Below are positions 9,144 through 18,439 of a stretch of DNA of 21,583 nt, one piece after another. Location: NCBI GenBank assembly GCA_003427395.1, contig BFEA01000304.1, positions 1,926,094 through 1,947,676 on the forward strand, written 5' to 3'. Numbering within the stretch: position 1 is the stretch's first letter; each line of letters opens with the position of its first letter. The DNA is from Chara braunii. Lineage: Eukaryota > Streptophyta > Charophyceae > Charales > Characeae. The position numbers and the translations under genes are program-made. Under the pieces are notes generated by a model. The model searched no databases, had not been told where the DNA came from, and saw only the letters and a program-made list of their open reading frames with translations.

Positions 9144-9770
9144 CGCCCTGGTTTTTGCAGATGACAAAAAGTAGATATGCTCTAAAGTCTAAGTTACCGC
9201 ACAGAGTGCGGCTGTGCCTATGGTTTACATTGACAGAATGGTTGACTAGAATGGAGAGTGTGTGGGCGCGCAGGATTAAGGCGCGTGTGATTTCTCTTCC
9301 TATTTGATGATTGCAGATGATGGCGTTGGCCGACAGCCAGGTGTTTTATTTGATGATTAGTTTAGGATTAAAAAGGTCGCATTTGTCCTTTGGTACGTTT
9401 AGCCACGACGTGGGTACGCAAAGATGACCAAGTGATAAGCCTCGATGTGGGGGACTTGAGCTAGCCAACATGGGCGCCTAGCGGCTGCAGAGGCGGATAC
9501 TGGCTGAGGTGTAGTCTATGGGCGCTTGAGCAGTCTGTGTGTTATTCGACACCAGTATAAATGAAGTCCTGCACAGGCTGGTCTCAGGCTTGGGCTAAGC
9601 CCTATAGGTTACGACAGTGGATTTGTGAGGTGGAGGTACCGGGATCGAGGCTGGCGACCAGCGGCAATGGAGCAGAGGAGCGATTGAAGAGGCTGAGGGG
9701 TCGAGGGTCCTTTGGGACTATCCCCCTTAGTTTTGTTGGGGAAGTCCGGTGGCGGGCTCGCTCGGCGGGA

Positions 9771-12700
9771 CTAGGGTGGTAATACTTCCCCGTTTCTTCT
9801 TTTTTTTCTTTTTTTTGCCGTGTGGCTCGACTTTTAAAATTTTGTGATTTAATTTATTACTACTATTAATCCTCTTTTGTCAAAGTGGGGCATGGCGTCG
9901 TGTTTAGAAACTGTGCGAATCTGTGTATGTTTGGGATACCCGCATAGTCCCCCTATTTTGCCTACTTTGGGACACGAACCGTGGAGTTCAATGTGCGTAT
10001 GGGCCAATGGATGGGTTGCCTTATGAGCCAGAAGAAAGTTTGGATGGCAGGTCCCCTGGTAGTTTTTCCCCAAAAACTAAAGGCGCTCGAAGGCCGCTGC
10101 GTTAAAGAGTTGTAAGGCGAAGTGGGAATGGGACCGGCGGGGGCGACGAGAACGTTGGATGAACCACTACATCGGGTGTTGTCGGACCAGTGAGGGAGGT
10201 GGTGAACTCAGTAGGACTTTTTGCGCCAGGGGCATTCGGCAATGACGAAAGCGGCAGTGTAGCTCAACACAGCGAAGGAAGTGGCTGAGCCCGGACGGGA
10301 AGGTGTGTCGGGTACAAGGAGAAGGGGGTGACGGACCGCTGTATTGTTTGCGGGCGTTAGTTGTCAAACTGTCGTGCTTATCAGGGAGGACGTCAACTGG
10401 CAGGAGGGAAGAACGGATTCGGAGATGGCGAAGAGCTAGGTAGGGCGCTGTAGGAGGAGGAAGTGCACTCGATTGCTGGCGGGATTAGGTGCAGGAGGAG
10501 AGACGACAGGATTTTGGGGAGTTGCAGTTTGAATGGTAGAGTCGGGTTTGGCGGCAGAGTGCTAGTTTTGGAGGAAGAAGGAAGAGGGGTGCGCGGGAGC
10601 ATCGGGAGTTGGATTTGGCCAGGGGAGATAACGAATATGTAGTCCGGCGTTGATGGAAATTTGGCGCGGGGAGATGTGTTTTGAAGGATTAGAGAGGAGG
10701 CGAAGTCAAATCTACAGTCAGTTGATCGGGGAGTTCGTAAGTTCTGAGTTGTTAAGGGAAGGTGTGCAAGACGCTGTGCGCGGGGAGGAGTTTCGCAAGG
10801 GGGGCGGTGTATCTTTCCGTGTTTTAGCGGAAGATTCATTCGACTTTGCTCGATTCTATCGACGGGAGCAACCACGCGATTCGGGGCTTATCTGTTGGTC
10901 GGTGCGTTGCCCCGCTCCTGGAGGGAAGTAGCTTCCCTTTATCTCGCGGCATGCGTGATTGGTAGGCATGAATCTAACTGTAATCTGGAGGGGGATTCCA
11001 TCGGATTTTTGCTCGGCTAATTGTAAAAGGGAGATGGATGAATCATAAGGCGGAAGAAGCGAGACAGAGGAAGGCTTACCAGAAGATGTAACTGATGTTG
11101 AGCGGCCTCAGTACGAAATCACAGTGTGTGTTTTTTTGTGTGATCTATCGAAGGCTTCATGCCGGTTCGTGTCAACGAAAGTGGCGGAGTGAGTTGCGTT
11201 GTGGCACCATCTGCCGCACCTTCCATCTGGCTCGACTGTCTTAATCTCCGTCGTGGCTATAATATTCTCCCTGCTTGAGGTCGTGGTGCTCCAGGTCTTC
11301 CAATCTGCAGTTTGGACCTCGACTGCCTGTGTAAGTTACCATCTACGTTCGGATGCTAAAAAGGTACAGTTGAAGAGAGGGAGAGTAGGCTGGAAGTTGC
11401 CTACTCGGCAGTACGGGGTTGCGCTCGTCATCACGCCTGAGTCATGCGGACCTGGTCGGGAGCTGACCCGGCGTACTGATTGAAGAGGGGGTGGGGTACT
11501 CCCTATGCCTTTGCTACCGAGTTGATTCTGCTAACAGTCGTATGCTTATCTCAATGGTTGAGCCATGTATGTTTTAAGTGTGAGCAATTATCGCTGGAGA
11601 CTTTGAATGACTCTAATATCTGAACGAGCAGTGCACTGGAAAGGAAGGAAGGAGACGGCTAGACTGATAGCTGGTCTTGGCAGACGGTCTACGAGCTTGC
11701 TATCTGCAGGTGTGATGGCAGGTTACTGTCCATGTAAGTAAGTTTAGCTGTGAGTCTGCAATCTGGGCGCCGAACATCGCTGAGAAGGGGGGCTTCGTGG
11801 GGTTATGGTGGCGATGGGTGTATGGCCTTACAAACGTTTGAGGTTGCTGCTGCAAGTATACCGCTGCGCTTGACTGTGGCTAGTGCCGTGCACCATTGAT
11901 CATGGCACAGTGGTACTAGGGCTTTGATACTAAGATGCAATACGTTCTGGCGATGTACAACTGTTACACTCATGGCACTCTGCGAGATTCTAACTTATGC
12001 TTTGCTCCCATTTCGAGTCTAGTATAAGGAGGGTGTCCCAGTAGTCTGGTTTGAGGCTAAGGGGCTGCAACTGGGAGTGATCATCAATCAGGCTGTATAT
12101 GAGGCATTGCAGTCTTTTAAGGGGTGGTCACTGCTATTCAAAGGAGTCATCAACAGCCAAGAAGAGGGATCATTCGCGATGCTTCAGGGGGGTTGCTGAT
12201 GTTCTTGATGCTGATGCTGCACGCCACTGTGTATTCTGGTCACTGCAACATTCTTTGCAGCAACATAGTTGTATGCCTTGCTATTCAGTATGATTGCGTT
12301 GTCTACTATAGCAGTTGCTGAGGTCGTTGTGGACAGCAGGGCTGCTTTTGGTACGGTGGCTGTTTTGAGCAATATGACTACAACTTCAGTTTGGGAGATG
12401 AAATTGTAGTATAGAGGGAGTGATTAAGTTGCAAGAGGTTGGTGCTGCGAGCTGGAGGGTGGTCCGGGAGGTGACTTCAACAAATTGACTTCGGAAGATT
12501 GACTAAGCTACTGCACCGTTTGACCATCATTGCGGGGCCCTCAGGCCAGTGAAGGTGTCAAGGCCCTCTCATGAGAGTTGAGTTGTCCCCCTCTTGTATC
12601 TTGAGTGTCGGAAACCCCTTATCTTCTGCCCTTCTTACTCTAAGTCTAGTCCCGTTCTGAGAGGAAGGCGGCAAGCGGGATTGCAACCCGTAGGACCGCA

Positions 12701-12860
12701 TCAAGACTCTGTGGGGAGTCAGCCCACCGATTGCGGGAGCTCTGCCGGAACTAAGGAGGAGTTCTGGAGGCAGGGAACTGAAAGGTAATCGTTGCCTCCC
12801 CTCTATAAACCCAGTTATAACCCCTATCTATATACTTTGACTGGATATATTGCATGCCCC
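9771..12860. other. no supported gene in about 3.1 kb
   Basis: This holds a T-rich tract (9790-9820), a purine-rich plus strand around 10390-10760, and otherwise mixed sequence. The longest frame is 10393-10875 on the minus strand (160 aa); it is Pro/Ser/Leu-rich because it is the complement of the purine-rich stretch, and I do not accept it as a gene. Around 11970-12130 a plus-strand frame reads a VWFEAKGLQLG-like stretch that faintly recalls the RNase H domain of LINE elements, but it is interrupted and too short to call. A TATA-like CTCTATAAAC lies near 12800. Confidence 0.4.
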
Positions 12861-13033
12861 TTAACTTTGACTTTCAGTTTGACTTTCAGGACATAACCAG
12901 ACTAAGTAAAGGAATGTATGCGCAATGTCATTTTCATTTTCATTGTTTGACTGAAAGCAGATTGTGAGGTTGCATCTCGGGGAAGGATGGGAGGAAGGCA
13001 GTGTTGCCTGAGGTTTGACTGGGTCAACCAAAG

Positions 13034-13840
13034 GCTGGGTCAGTTCCATAAGTTTGGGAAGGCCCAGCGCTATGTTTATTTTTGAATTGCTTGGAAAACC
13101 AATCATGTTCCATAAGTTTGGGTAGTCTGGTTGCTCTGATTTGTGAGGGCTGAATGTGGTTGACTTTTTTGGAACCAAGCATGTTCCATAAGTTTGGGTT
13201 GGTCGCCTTGTTCACTTTGGGTTTTTGTCAGTTTTTTTAGTTCCTGAACGAGGAGGTATGAGCATGTTCCATAAGTTTGAGTGGCTCAACCTCTTCCTGT
13301 TTTGGCTTTGAGATAAATGAACCAGACTAAGGACCAAGACATGTTCCATAAGTTTGGGTGGTCTTGGTCCAATGCCTTGCACATGCTGGAACCTGAAGGT
13401 TATAATTTGACTATATTTTATCACTATATTACTTATGAACAAGCTAGTCAGACAGGGTTCCATAAGTTTGGGTGGTCTGACTATAGTTTATCATCAACTA
13501 AAGAGAATACTAATTAAGAGTAAAGCTGTGGTACGAAGGGGTAGACGGAATCTTGAGCTGAAGATGATCAGTTCAGTTATATGCAACCTCAAAAGACTAA
13601 GGGCAGACAAGTATATAAAGTTGAGATATTTAAATAGTTCAGGGCGACTAGGGTGGCCTCGTCACATGCCCAAAGAAGAGAAAAGTTGTTGTGCCCTGTG
13701 TTTGTGTATACTCCATGGCTGAGCTAGACATGTTCCATAAGTTTGAGTGGTCTAGCTTTATGCCCGATGTAAGCTGGGTATAAAGAGATAAATCATTGAA
13801 AGACTATGAACCATATAAGTTTGAGTGGTCTAGCTTTATG
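13034..13840 (+). repeat. array of stem-loops with constant loop and variable stems
   Basis: The loop consensus ATGTTCCATAAGTTTGGGTG (20 nt; units 4, 7 and 8 have GAG in place of GGG) recurs at about 13042, 13105, 13181, 13264, 13341, 13454, 13730 and, truncated, 13813. The flanks of most copies are inverted repeats that differ from copy to copy: GCTGGGTC/GGCCCAGC (13034-13068, one G-T pair), GAGG-T-TGAGC/GCTCAACCTC with one bulged A (13253-13293), GGACCAAGAC/GTCTTGGTCC (13331-13370, perfect), TAGTCAGAC/GTCTGACTA (13445-13483, perfect) and AGCTAGAC/GTCTAGCT (13722-13757, perfect). Units 2 and 3 have weaker stems with mismatches or bulges, and unit 8 has lost its left side. Except in unit 3, where the pairing is shifted by about 4 nt, the closing pair is C-G and the loop is 19-21 nt. 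Spacing is about 60-115 bp, apart from one 276 bp gap. No coding frame runs through the array. Confidence 0.85.
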
Positions 13841-13892
13841 CCCGATGTAAGCTGGGTATAAAGAGATAAATCATTGAAAGACTATGAACCAT
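13737..13892 (+). repeat. 78 bp tandem duplication at the end of the stem-loop array
   Basis: The stretch from ATAAGTTTGAGTGGTCTAGC through AAAGACTATGAACCA occurs twice in a row with a 78 bp offset and almost no difference, so it is recent compared with the rest of the array. The second copy begins inside the loop motif, which is why the eighth stem-loop lacks a left stem. Confidence 0.9.
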
Positions 13893-14114
13893 TGTTTGAG
13901 AAATCTGACTTTGGGGATGGTGAGAGTACTTACCTTTGTGGCTTGGCTCGCATGTGACTGAGTGAGGCTACTACTTAGTCTGAGTTTCACTTTGATAGGT
14001 GGTTGCTTTAGTCGCTCGCCACGTGCTAGAGCTATAGGAGTTAGTTTCGATTCCTGCATTTTCTGAGCTAAGTTTTTTTTTTTACTTAGATCAATTTCTG
14101 TATTTTCTTGGACC

Positions 14115-14710
14115 TTTTATTATACTTGGTCTTGTATAAATCTTGGTAAGCCACTTTCTCTACGGGAAGCGCTGCCGAAATTTCTACAAAACCAAGGAGT
14201 TAGTTAGACTTTATCTTTTTCAGGGTCNAGTTTTTCTGACTTTTTGGCTTAGTAAAAATCTAGAAAGCCTCCTTTTCTAAAGAGAGTGCTGCCCAAATTT
14301 TTACTAATTCAGGGAGTTAAACAAAATTTGANNTTGAAAAGTCAAAGTCGTTTTAAATCCTGAACTTAGCTTTGTATAAATCTTGGAATAATACTTTCTT
14401 TACGAGAAACGCTGCTAAAGTTTCTACAAAACTAAGGAGTTAGTTNGATTTTGTCTTAGTTNAACTAAGGTTTCATATCTGAGTTCAGATCTGACTTAGT
14501 ATAAATCTGGGAAGTCTACCTTTCTAAAGGAAGTGCTGCCCAAATTTTAACTAATTCAGGGAATTAGANAAAATTTGACTTTGGAAAGTCAGAGACTATT
14601 TCTGTTTTCGTAGTCGGGCTGATATAAATTTTGAAAAGACACTTTCCTACGGAAAGCGCTGCCGAAATTTTCTTAGTTTAAGAGGANTTGGATTATATTT
14701 TGACGGGTGG
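14115..14710 (+). repeat. degenerate tandem array of about 120 bp units inside element A copy 2 (5 units)
   Basis: AAGCGCTGCCGAAATTT-type boxes occur near 14166, 14284, 14405, 14530 and 14653. TATAAAT-like boxes precede four of them by about 30 bp; the second unit has AAAAATC instead. Units alternate between a CTACAAAACCAAGG form and a CTAATTCAGGG form, suggesting growth by a two-unit period. Confidence 0.75.
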
Positions 14711-15376
14711 CAATGTTGGCAATGCACTCTGCATAGAGGAGATTCTACGAAAAGTCTACCTTTTTATTAGGCACTGACTTAGAGATAGACTCAAGGTTAG
14801 TCAAGTTGAATGATCCTAGATGAAATTATGATATGGAGGTTACCCTCGATTTNGACTCATAGATGATTTAGCTTGGGAATTGACATGCCTTGTTTTACAG
14901 GTCCTCTTGGTCGATTGATTCAGGATTTTGGCTAGATTCTGTTTGATCCTACAAGGATCATCTTCCGTTATCACTGATAACAGGTNGGTTGCGGATTCGT
15001 CGGTTTACGACTCAACCCCAATTCACCCTCAACACTCAACCTAAAAGACTTTAACCCTGGTGATTTTATTGTTTTATTCAGGTTTCACCCGGACTTTTAT
15101 TAAATGGTCATTTAACAAAGGTACTGAGTATTTAATTATGGTTGGTTGAACAAGAGGTTGGGGCTTGCATGACTAAGGCAAGGGGCATGAGTGCAAAGGT
15201 TGGTTGGAGTTGACTCCGTGTAGTGCGTGGATTTTTGTTTGACTCTTTGATGTGATTGCAGATATATATGGTGGTTCAAATTTAGGTTGGTATGCCTGCG
15301 ATCACACATATATATACGTGGCTGTGAAGAGTTCCGCTGTGATTGTGAGAAGTGATCGTCACACACTTAACCCTCT

Positions 15377-15398
15377 TATATATATATATAAATATATG
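15377..15398. repeat. (TA)n microsatellite
   Basis: A short TA run within the distal part of element A copy 2; the corresponding part of copy 1 lacks it. Confidence 0.8.
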
Positions 15399-15545
15399 TG
15401 TATCTATGTTGGGAGTTCGCATGGCTTGAGGGTCCCATGTATTAAGGATTAGATAGGGGTTGAGGTTGAGAAAAAGGAAAACAAACCCCTCTATTGATTG
15501 TATGATTTTTAATAATTTATTAGTCGGACGTTGGTCCTGGGCCGG

Positions 15546-15738
15546 GATTCGAGGTCCTTGTCCAAGACNTCCCAAGCCCTAGACTTTGCATGAAAGGAAT
15601 TTTCCCCCTCGCAGAGCCTATTTGCCCTACCTACCGAGACACTCAGGCCAAAGGCCGGAGGTCTCGCGGCAGCCGCACGGCTATTCGTTCAGTCGTGCAA
15701 TATTGTGAGGAATCAGACCATCATGATACTTCGATTTT
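15546..15738. other. spacer between element A copy 2 and element B copy 2
   Basis: I see no gene or repeat. It occupies the same relative position as 6396-6525 and the outermost 85 bp of the B copy 1 left arm, but the sequence is not clearly related. Confidence 0.35.
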
Positions 15739-16925
15739 GACACTTGAGTGTCATAATCGGTANTCGGATCCACGAGGGACCGTTTGATTATGGGCACTAC
15801 ATAGTACATCATCATTGCGATTGCTTGCGCACGCTTGCATTGCTAGTCGATACGATTTTGCCTTGTGTCCGGATGGTTTTATACGAAGTCTCGCGTGTGA
15901 CGCTTATCCGAATTCCGCATCGAAAAATTATGGGATGGCTACCGAGGGACTAGGAGCGTTGTTGCGTTGTTTGTTTTGTGTCGTTTCGTGTATGAGTATG
16001 TGTGTGTATGTTGCTTATTTTTATATTTTTTATAGTGGAGTGTGTGTGGCGTGTGGGATGCGTCATAGTCGACCGACGAAGAGTCGCGCTTGGGACCCCG
16101 GCCCCCCCAAGGTGTCGGTTTGCGTGCGGGTCCGATAGAGGTGTACTACCGCGCGTACCCCCTACGCTACAACGAACAAGAAATGCCCTTGGCTGGTCTA
16201 CCTNTGCGATTGCAACTAATCAGCTTTCGTACNGTGAACTCGTAGCTCGACGAGGATACGCCCACNGAAGGGAGGTGACAACTCCCGTAAGGTGGAGGTA
16301 AGTCGTGCTTCGTGTAGGCCCTATCCTGTCGTAGGGGCTTGAGAGAGGTATGGTTGGCGCACTCGGTCGGAGCGGCTTGCAGAAGCTCCACCATGTATAT
16401 TCGCGACGAGGATTTAGACCGACTTCTGCATGACGAGGCCGGNAGGGTCCCGCGTTGCCTTGTGCGGTGCCGGACCGATGCGCTCGACAGCNTGGGATGC
16501 GTCCTAGTCGACCGACGACGGGTCGCGCTTGGGACTTCAGCCCCCCAAGACGTCGGTTCGCGTGCGGGTCCGATAGAGGTGTAAAACCGCGCNTACCCCC
16601 TANGCTACAGCAAACGAGAAACGCCCTCAGCTGNTCCACCTCTGCGATTGCAGCTGATTAGCTTTCGTACTATGGACTGGTAGCTCGAGGGGGATACGGC
16701 CNCCGAAGGGAGGTGACAACTCCCGTAAGGTGGAGGTAAGTCGTGGCTCGCGTAGGCCATATCCTGTCATAGGGGCTCGCGAGAGGTATGGCTGACGCAC
16801 TCGGTCGCAACGGCTTGCGAAAGCTCCATATGTATCCACGACGAGGATTTATACCAACTCCGACGTGACGCGGCCAGGAGGGTCCCGCGCTGCCTTGTGC
16901 GGTGCCGGACTAATAAGCTCGACAT
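15739..16925 (+). mobile_element. element B, copy 2: one arm, two tandem cores, right arm missing
   Basis: The arm starts at GACACTTGAGTGTC (15739-15752) and matches the left arm of B copy 1 to about 16050, including the TATA-like GGTTTTATACGAAGTC (around 15873) and GGGATGGCTACCGAGGGACTA. Two tandem core units follow. The right arm is absent: at about 16925 the sequence changes to a CCGGCGGGG repeat and the unrelated minus-strand reading frame at 16910-17418. The copy is therefore truncated or was cut by rearrangement. It has many N bases. Confidence 0.7.
16054..16925 (+). repeat. two tandem element B core units of about 435 bp (16054-16492 and 16493-16925)
   Basis: Both units start TGGGATGCGTC followed by TAGTCGACCGACGA, and share GTGCGGGTCCGATAGAGGTG, GGAGGTGACAACTCCCGTAA, GGTGGAGGTAAGTCGTG and CCTTGTGCGGTGCCGGAC. 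They are inverted relative to the single core at 6883-7283, but have the same orientation relative to the adjoining arm as that core has to its right arm. Confidence 0.85.
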
Positions 16926-17418
16926 CGGGCCGGCGGGGCCGGCGGGGCCCCCTGGGGCTCCACTGCTGATGCCTCTTCTTCTTCTTTCGACGTTGATCTG
17001 GCTTCCGACTCCTCTTCTGCCAACAGACCTGCGATGGCTATGCGACCTAGATCGTCGTTCGATGGCATCTCGTCGTGCGCTTGGTGAAGGTTCCATAATT
17101 CGTTTAGATTGGAGTTATCCGGTGCAAGATCGTCCAAGCCCAGAAAGCGCCAAGCCATAGGATAGTGATCGCTCAAGTATTGACAAATGTGTTCTGTGCA
17201 GTTTGCCCAAATTACTGTTGGTGTCAATGTCCTCTCCAAAGTGACAGGTTCGACTTGACTAGGATCGCTCGGATTGAAGGAGATATGTTNGTCGGCAGAT
17301 CGTCAACGAGCTGAGACAGAAACGTGAGAATCTCGTACGCAACAGTCNCTCTTCCGCCTTCAACGATCTCCCCACAAGGAAGTCCAAATAAGGTGCCACA
17401 AGTCTCCGTCTCCGTCGG
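16910..17418 (-). pseudogene. unidentified protein fragment with one frameshift and a truncated C-terminus
   Basis: Read on the minus strand, one frame is open from about 17418 and encodes a plausible stretch (TLFGLPCGEIVEGG, YEILTFLSQLVDDLPTN). At about 17290 the sense shifts to another frame (FNPSDPSQVEP, WANCTEHICQYLSDHYPMAW, RFLGLDDLAPDNSNLNELW), ending in an acidic Glu/Ser tail and a Pro/Ala tail made by the CCGGCGGGG repeat. The shift coincides with an N at 17290, so it may be a sequence artefact. The last codons lie within element B, so the natural C-terminus is lost. It lies downstream of the gypsy pol on the same strand. It could be an extra retroelement ORF, the gag of another element, or a host gene fragment; I do not recognise it. 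Confidence 0.45.
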
Positions 17419-17675
17419 TCACGCCTGTGCTAGTACTAGTGAGATCTCGTTGTAGATCTCTAACTCCCGATTGTTGTAGTACCGTCGGTCACGCCCAATG
17501 ATACCTCACTGTTAGCATGCACACACTGACCGACGTGAATTCAGCCCACTTGCGAAGGTAAAGAGGATGGAAGGGAGGAATCAGGGCGGGGCGAATCTCC
17601 AAGGTTAGAAGGGGGTAGCCCAAGACGACAAGAGATTTGGAAGATCTGAAGGGAGGGAGAAGGTCGAGAAGCGAT

Positions 17676-18098
17676 TCATTTGGGCAAAGGGTAAGGACGA
17701 AGAGGGGGAAGGGGATGAGCTGGGGGATCAGTGCTACTAGTTCGAAGAGAAAAGGTATCGATGCACTCGCTTCCCACCACCTGTCGGCCTGGTCGGGCCA
17801 GCCGCTGCCGCCAATCCGCTACCCACTCTTGTCCCCACTCGTACAGGCTGGTGATCACCGCATTGTGTTGCTGCACGTGGATAGTGCACAAATCGCCACT
17901 GAAGGCGAGGATCATTATTATATCGCTCTGGTTAGGCCAGGAGAATCTATCGAACGCCGAAACTTCCACCAGGATGACCACTGTTCCCCGCTCTGTTGAA
18001 ATCGTTACCTCTACAGTCGCGTACCAGGCTCGGTGACTGAACAGTTGCGCAAACCGGAGGAGATCGGGACTGAGACGAGGGTGTGAGACTTGGCAAAA
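17676..18098 (-). CDS. unidentified protein fragment (about 140 codons, no clear start)
   Basis: On the minus strand the frame is open from 18098 (after a TAG at 18099-18101) to a TGA at 17676. There is no ATG near the beginning, so this is a fragment or an exon. The first 115 residues look like a folded domain with alternating hydrophobic strands (WYATVEVTIS, GTVVILVEVSAFDRF, DIIMILAFSGDLCTIHV) followed by ITSLYEWGQEWVADWRQR; the last part is Pro-rich. The other strand's frames here are its shadows. It lies between the integrase end and the fragment at 16910-17418 and may belong with either. The family is not recognised. Confidence 0.4.
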   Translation of the reverse strand, partial: FCQVSHPRLSPDLLRFAQLFSHRAWYATVEVTISTERGTVVILVEVSAFDRFSWPNQSDIIMILAFSGDLCTIHVQQHNAVITSLYEWGQEWVADWRQRLARPGRQVVGSECIDTFSLRTSSTDPPAHPLPPLRPYPLPK

Positions 18099-18157
18099 CT
18101 ACAACGAAGGGCAAGGTTGGAGAAGCTGCAGAGGAAGAGCCGGTTTGATGACGAAGG

Positions 18158-18439
18158 TTATGGCGAAGACTGAGGAGAAGTGGTACTTGATGAAAGGGGA
18201 GATGCCAGATCCTCGCCTGGNCTATAGAANGAAGACGAAGGCGAGATAGGGTCCTCATCGGGTGGGAGGGGACGAAGGTAGGAGGTATACCGGACGATAG
18301 GAAAATAACTATGGCTGGTACCGGTCTCAGGAGCGATGCGCACAGTATTGGCTCTGTTAGGTCCGAGTTCCACTACTCGAAAGCAGCTAAAAAACTTGGG
18401 AGCGAGTTTTCGGTCGTGTGCACATTTGCGTACCTGCAT
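18158..18439 (-). pseudogene. gypsy integrase C-terminal domain (frameshifted)
   Basis: After YKLGD in the integrase frame, the typical sequence continues in another frame: RKLAPKFFSCFRVVELGPNR, then SYFPIVRYTSYLRPLPPDED. This corresponds to the RKL.P...GPF.V and L.P blocks that follow the integrase core of many gypsy elements. The frame change lies at about 18438. The frame ends at a stop at 18158 after a Ser/Pro-rich tail with two N-containing codons. Confidence 0.75.

Larger units (their letters stand above)
8243..9770. mobile_element. element C: near-complete imperfect palindrome (fold-back element)
   Basis: The outer half is clear: 8253-8276 is the exact reverse complement of 9715-9738 (24 bp), 8281-8298 pairs with 9693-9710, and 8381-8407 pairs with 9586-9612 (25 of 27 positions). 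The inner half also pairs: CTGCAAAAA (9020-9028) with its complement near 9155, and the sequence around 9036-9069 with 9111-9145. The unpaired centre is about 40 bp (9070-9110). There is no sustained coding frame. The arms may extend outward through the A-rich stretch at 8120-8200 and the T-rich stretch at 9790-9870, and perhaps further. It is probably a non-autonomous fold-back element or an inverted dimer; which of these cannot be told from one copy. Confidence 0.7.
13916..15545 (+). repeat. element A, copy 2
   Basis: This is homologous to 4972-6395 in the same orientation and about 200 bp longer, in part because it has one more internal tandem unit. It starts directly after the stem-loop array; copy 1 has no such array upstream. 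The end is placed at the shared GTYGGACGTTG near 15525-15545. No coding region is visible. Isolated N bases begin inside this copy at 14227. Confidence 0.75.

Noticed and set aside
10393-10875. 160-codon minus-strand frame
   Set aside because: Its Pro/Ser/Leu-rich sequence is the complement of a purine-rich stretch; it has no motif and overlaps a plus-strand frame of similar weak quality.
11940-12130. LINE-type RNase H remnant (VWFEAKGLQLG)
   Set aside because: The resemblance is faint, the frame has a stop just upstream, and no LINE reverse transcriptase or endonuclease sequence was seen nearby.
13034-13840. CRISPR-like array (conserved short repeat with spacers)
   Set aside because: The repeat is imperfect, spacing is irregular (about 60 to 276 bp), each copy has its own pairing flanks, and the setting is eukaryotic repeats with no cas genes.
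16002-17160. Several overlapping frames in the element B cores
   Set aside because: They are not kept between the three core copies and contain N-derived codons; GC-rich sequence leaves frames open by chance.
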